A stretch of DNA of 64,000 nucleotides from Adineta steineri (Eukaryota > Rotifera > Eurotatoria > Adinetida > Adinetidae), in assembly GCA_905250115.1 (NCBI GenBank), contig CAJNOI010000026.1, positions 425,077 to 489,076 of the forward strand. The letters run 5' to 3'. Made by a program: the position numbers and the translations under genes. This document shows, piece after piece, positions 60,966-64,000 of the stretch (positions within the stretch are counted from its first letter, which is position 1; the number at the start of each line of letters is the position of its first letter). The notes under the pieces are model-generated. The model had not been told where the DNA came from and searched no databases. It saw only the letters and a list, made by a program, of their open reading frames with translations.

Positions 60966-62446
60966 GTATATGCGATTGTTTTGAAGAAAAAAACAAGAAT
61001 TTGATAGTACTTTGTTTGAATTTATATACTTCGTTTTCTTACAATGTATATTCGCTGTAGTTAAATGTAATGTATGAATTTACCGGTTGGTGCTGAGTGA
61101 AATGAAAGAACAGTTGTAAATATAAATACTCATTCTTATATGGCTTATATTGGGAATAAAAACCTTCTCTTTTTAACTGAGAACTGATGATTCGATTTAG
61201 ACTTTGTGTAATTTCCTGTTCACTCAGACTGGGACATGAATCATATCATGTGTTACAAAGTGATGAAACGATAACACACAAAAGAATGTTATTCTCTGTT
61301 CTCAAGTATGTGAGTAACTCTAGGCGCCATACAAGACAGTAGTGTTTTATTAACCAAAAAAAATATTCGTTCGCTTATCAATCATATGTGTAGTACATGA
61401 TACTTTTTCATTTCACCTATTTGGTTTATTCCAAAAGTAGTGGCACCGATACTTTATTAGCATATATTAAACTGAAAAGAGTTTTCTTTTTATGTGTAGT
61501 GATACTTAAATGCAATACTTTATCTTTCTATGATATTGATTTAATTTTAAACGGATCTTATGACAGGAAAATTTTAATGAAAATTATTTCTTATAATAGG
61601 GTATGGATGTGCTTATCTTGATTATATCATAAAAATAAACTTTTCGAATTATTCAATTAAGCAACAAATGAGTATGCAAAGACTGTTAGATATAAAATAT
61701 TTCAAAACTCGTGCTTTAAAAAATTCCCTAGTTTTATTTGACGTATTCAATAACAACATCATTTTCTCTTATGTATTCGTTTCGCAGTAGAAAGAACGAA
61801 AAAAAAATGTGTAAACAAACTTAACAGAATGTAAAACGATGCACATGTTTTTTTTTCAAGTTAAATAAATGAGGTTCAGAGTATTGATATATTAGTTTTA
61901 AAATCATATTATTTAACAAAATATCGAAACTATAATTAAGTCAAAACTTAATTTACATAATAATGATAATTAGTAATCAAATAACAATGTACTATCGATA
62001 CATACATACAAATATAACAACTAATAAATTTATATGACATTTTAATACTGTATCAGCGTGTATAATACCCAATAAAATAAATATAACTATTTGTATTAGT
62101 ACTATATAATTAAAGAAAGAATCTTCTGCTTTTATTTATAGTTGTGTGGGCGAAGATATACTACTCATTCAATACATAACTACATTAACACCCACACTCA
62201 CACTCTCAAGACGCACTGAAACAAAGAAATGGCTTTCTTTTGTAATCGTTTTGCTTTATTCATAAGAGAATGACATACTTTACCTTCAATTTTCTTCTTG
62301 CTGGTTGCCTACTCTACCAACAAGATTTTATTTAAAAACAAACAGTCAACAAATTTTAAAGTGTATAGATTTCAATGCAATGACGTAGTGCTTCTTTACT
62401 TTGAAATAGTATGCATCACTTTATGTGCATTCAATAAACGATAAGC
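60966..62446. other. intergenic with one inverted-repeat element
   Basis: AT-rich spacer between divergent PLA2 and NHL genes; holds copy G. No gene seen. Confidence 0.4.
62141..62212. repeat. GT-arm/CA-arm inverted repeat, copy G
   Basis: GTTGTGTGGGCG on the left; ACACCCACACTCACACTCTC on the right, then AAGACGC. Right arm is well kept, left arm degenerate. Confidence 0.5.
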
Positions 62447-63787
62447 ATGGGACTTGCTTGCACAAAAACATCGACTGCATCAAACGCTCCTTTGATTAAT
62501 ACAACTGACACAAGTCAAACTGGACCAGATGGTATAGTACTCTTTTCTACAAAGTCTTTGCATGGAACATTTCGACTTATGAAAGTGTATCATTAAGTCA
62601 TTAGCACTATAGAGATGCAACTCCTTTTATATAAACAGATAAATAAATATCTGAGTATATCGAAAACACATTAGAAGACAGCTCAATCTTTATCCATACA
62701 ATATGTTTTCATTTCTGATATTGTAAGCGTCTTTGTGAATAATCGCCAATATTCTATCTGTTACACATATTTTCAATTTGAACTGAGAAAAATAGCATTG
62801 ATCTTAGAGTTTGTGCCGTTATATGAGATATTAAACTATGTTATCTATTTTGTTTCAGCATCACAATCTAGCCTTGATATTTCTGCTAATAATAAATGGA
62901 CACCGAGTGGAATTACAGTGGCTGGAGGAAATGAAGAAGGCATAGAATTGAACCAACTCTTTCAGCCATGGGGCTTGTATGTAGATGATGATTTGACTGT
63001 TTACATCGCTGATTATTGGAACCATCGTATTGTGGAATGGAAATCTGGAGCAAAAAATGGTGTTGTAGTTGCTGGTGGAAATGGAGAAGGAAATCGAGCT
63101 GATCAGTTATGTGGCCCAACAGATGTGATTATTGACCTGAAAGGAGATAATTTCCTTATTTGCGATCACGAAAACAGACGTATAGTACGATGGCCTCGAC
63201 GAGAAGGAAAAAGTGGAGAGACGATTATTTCAGACGTTCAATGTTTCAGTATAACTATGGACAAACAGGGATATCTTTATGTTCCTGACACAGACAAGCA
63301 TGAAGTAAGACGTTGGCGAGTAGGAGATACCAGTGGAGTAGTCGTAGCCGGTGGGTGTGGAGAAGGTGAGGGTCTTAATCAACTCAATTATCCCAGATAT
63401 GTTTTCGTTGATCAAAGCTATTCAATCTATGTATCAGAGCACGGAAATCAGCGTGTGACTAAATGGTTAAAGGGTGCAAAAGAAGCTATTATTGTTGCTG
63501 GAGGTCAAGGTCAAGGAGATGATTCATCACAATTATCAAATCCTGAAGGCGTCGTCGTTGATCAATTAGGTACTGTCTACGTAGCGGAGTCAGGAAATCA
63601 TAGAATCGTTTGCTGGCCCAAGGGAAGTAAACGTGGAAATGTTATTTTGGGTGGAAGCGATAGTGGAAAACAACCAAACCAACTTTATTGTCCCATTGGT
63701 TTATCCTTCGATCGCTGCGGCAACCTGTATGTTGTCGATATGGGCAATAATCGCACACAGCGATTTAATATCATTCGAAACTCTTAA
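62447..63787 (+). CDS. NHL-repeat beta-propeller protein (337 aa)
   Basis: Exons 62447-62531 and 62859-63787, in phase. Exon 1 starts MGLACTKTSTAS: Gly2 with Cys5 is a possible myristoyl/palmitoyl anchor. Exon 2 encodes about six NHL repeats of ~48 residues, each with the frame VAGGxGxG..QLxxPxG..VDxxxxVYVADxxNHRIxxW; for example IADYWNHRIVEW, VAESGNHRIVCW and VVDMGNNRTQRF. The set closes a six-bladed propeller. There is no RING or B-box, so it is not a TRIM. Such stand-alone NHL proteins are numerous in bdelloids and resemble bacterial and lophotrochozoan forms; they serve as binding scaffolds and the ligand is unknown. An alternative start within the intron would drop the lipid anchor, but spliced exon 1 keeps phase and is preferred. 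Confidence 0.86.
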
Positions 63788-64000
63788 AAGTCCATTTTTT
63801 AGTGGTGTCTTATCCGTTGAACGATTGATCGAATAAAAGAGATTATCAGAATTTGAAATGAACTGATTCATATAATCGAGAGAGGAACATAGACAAAGGT
63901 GAGATGAGTGGTGAATGAATATTAATTTAAATATTACAGTGATATCCATATCTATAATCCTAATTATAACAATCATTAAAAATCGAACAAAAAGTATTAG
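63788..64000. other. 3' flank, no gene seen
   Basis: AT-rich; end of window. Confidence 0.4.

Overview
The window looks like nuclear DNA from a bdelloid rotifer (Adineta/Rotaria type). It is AT-rich, and its genes have many short introns (mostly 50-100 bp) with GT..AG borders. Several proteins belong to architectures typical of bdelloids: an ADP-ribosyltransferase (ART) with kinesin-light-chain-like TPRs, an NHL-repeat protein, divergent rhodopsin-like GPCRs, F-box proteins with a single N-terminal box, and degenerate bacterial- or fungal-like genes. The species call is inferred from protein families and gene structure, not from a marker gene. There are three assembly gaps: 1207-1306, 13227-13236 and 49377-49476. 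No rRNA, tRNA or CRISPR was seen.

Layout. 1-6 kb: a small secreted peptide gene, a GPCR broken by a gap, then a gene-poor stretch with two diverged copies of a unit that looks like a Pol III-type small-RNA gene. 6-12 kb: PRC1/MAP65 (minus) and an ADP-ribosylglycohydrolase-SAM fusion (plus) diverge from a shared 1-kb upstream region. 12-18 kb: a PIF1/Helitron-like helicase relic and the secreted/membrane ART-TPR gene. 19-24.5 kb: taxilin (minus), axonemal dynein intermediate chain DNAI2 (plus) and a p24/TMED cargo receptor (minus), which ends 8 bp from DNAI2. 25-32 kb: an ArsB/NhaD-like transporter pseudogene, a secreted PAN-like protein, a peptidoglycan amidase relic, a GPCR and a hypothetical gene. 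32.6-39.7 kb: a same-strand run of exocyst SEC8, IER3IP1/YOS1, LIN-7 and a B-box protein carrying a duplicate of the LIN-7 PDZ domain. 40-45 kb: a tautomerase, an SDR pseudogene and a GPCR. 45-49 kb: transposon debris, two short elements sharing CCCAGGTC ends and an orphan F-box exon. 49.8-64 kb: a sugar transporter, a retinol-dehydrogenase-like SDR, an F-box protein, a GPCR, cathepsin L, a GPCR relic, a group-XII-like phospholipase A2 and an NHL protein.

Housekeeping genes (spindle midzone, exocyst, ER-Golgi traffic, cilia, cell polarity) lie in compact blocks with complete, phase-consistent exon chains. Accessory genes, relics and short inverted-repeat elements fill the rest. Exon models were built by hand from splice sites and reading phase. 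Spans given for multi-exon genes run from start codon to stop codon, introns included; exon coordinates are in the evidence. The most unusual signals are the two Pol III-like units at 3.2-5.0 kb, a family of short GGGTGTGG...CCACACCC inverted repeats that resembles the bdelloid telomere motif, and the LIN-7 PDZ copy fused to a B-box next door.
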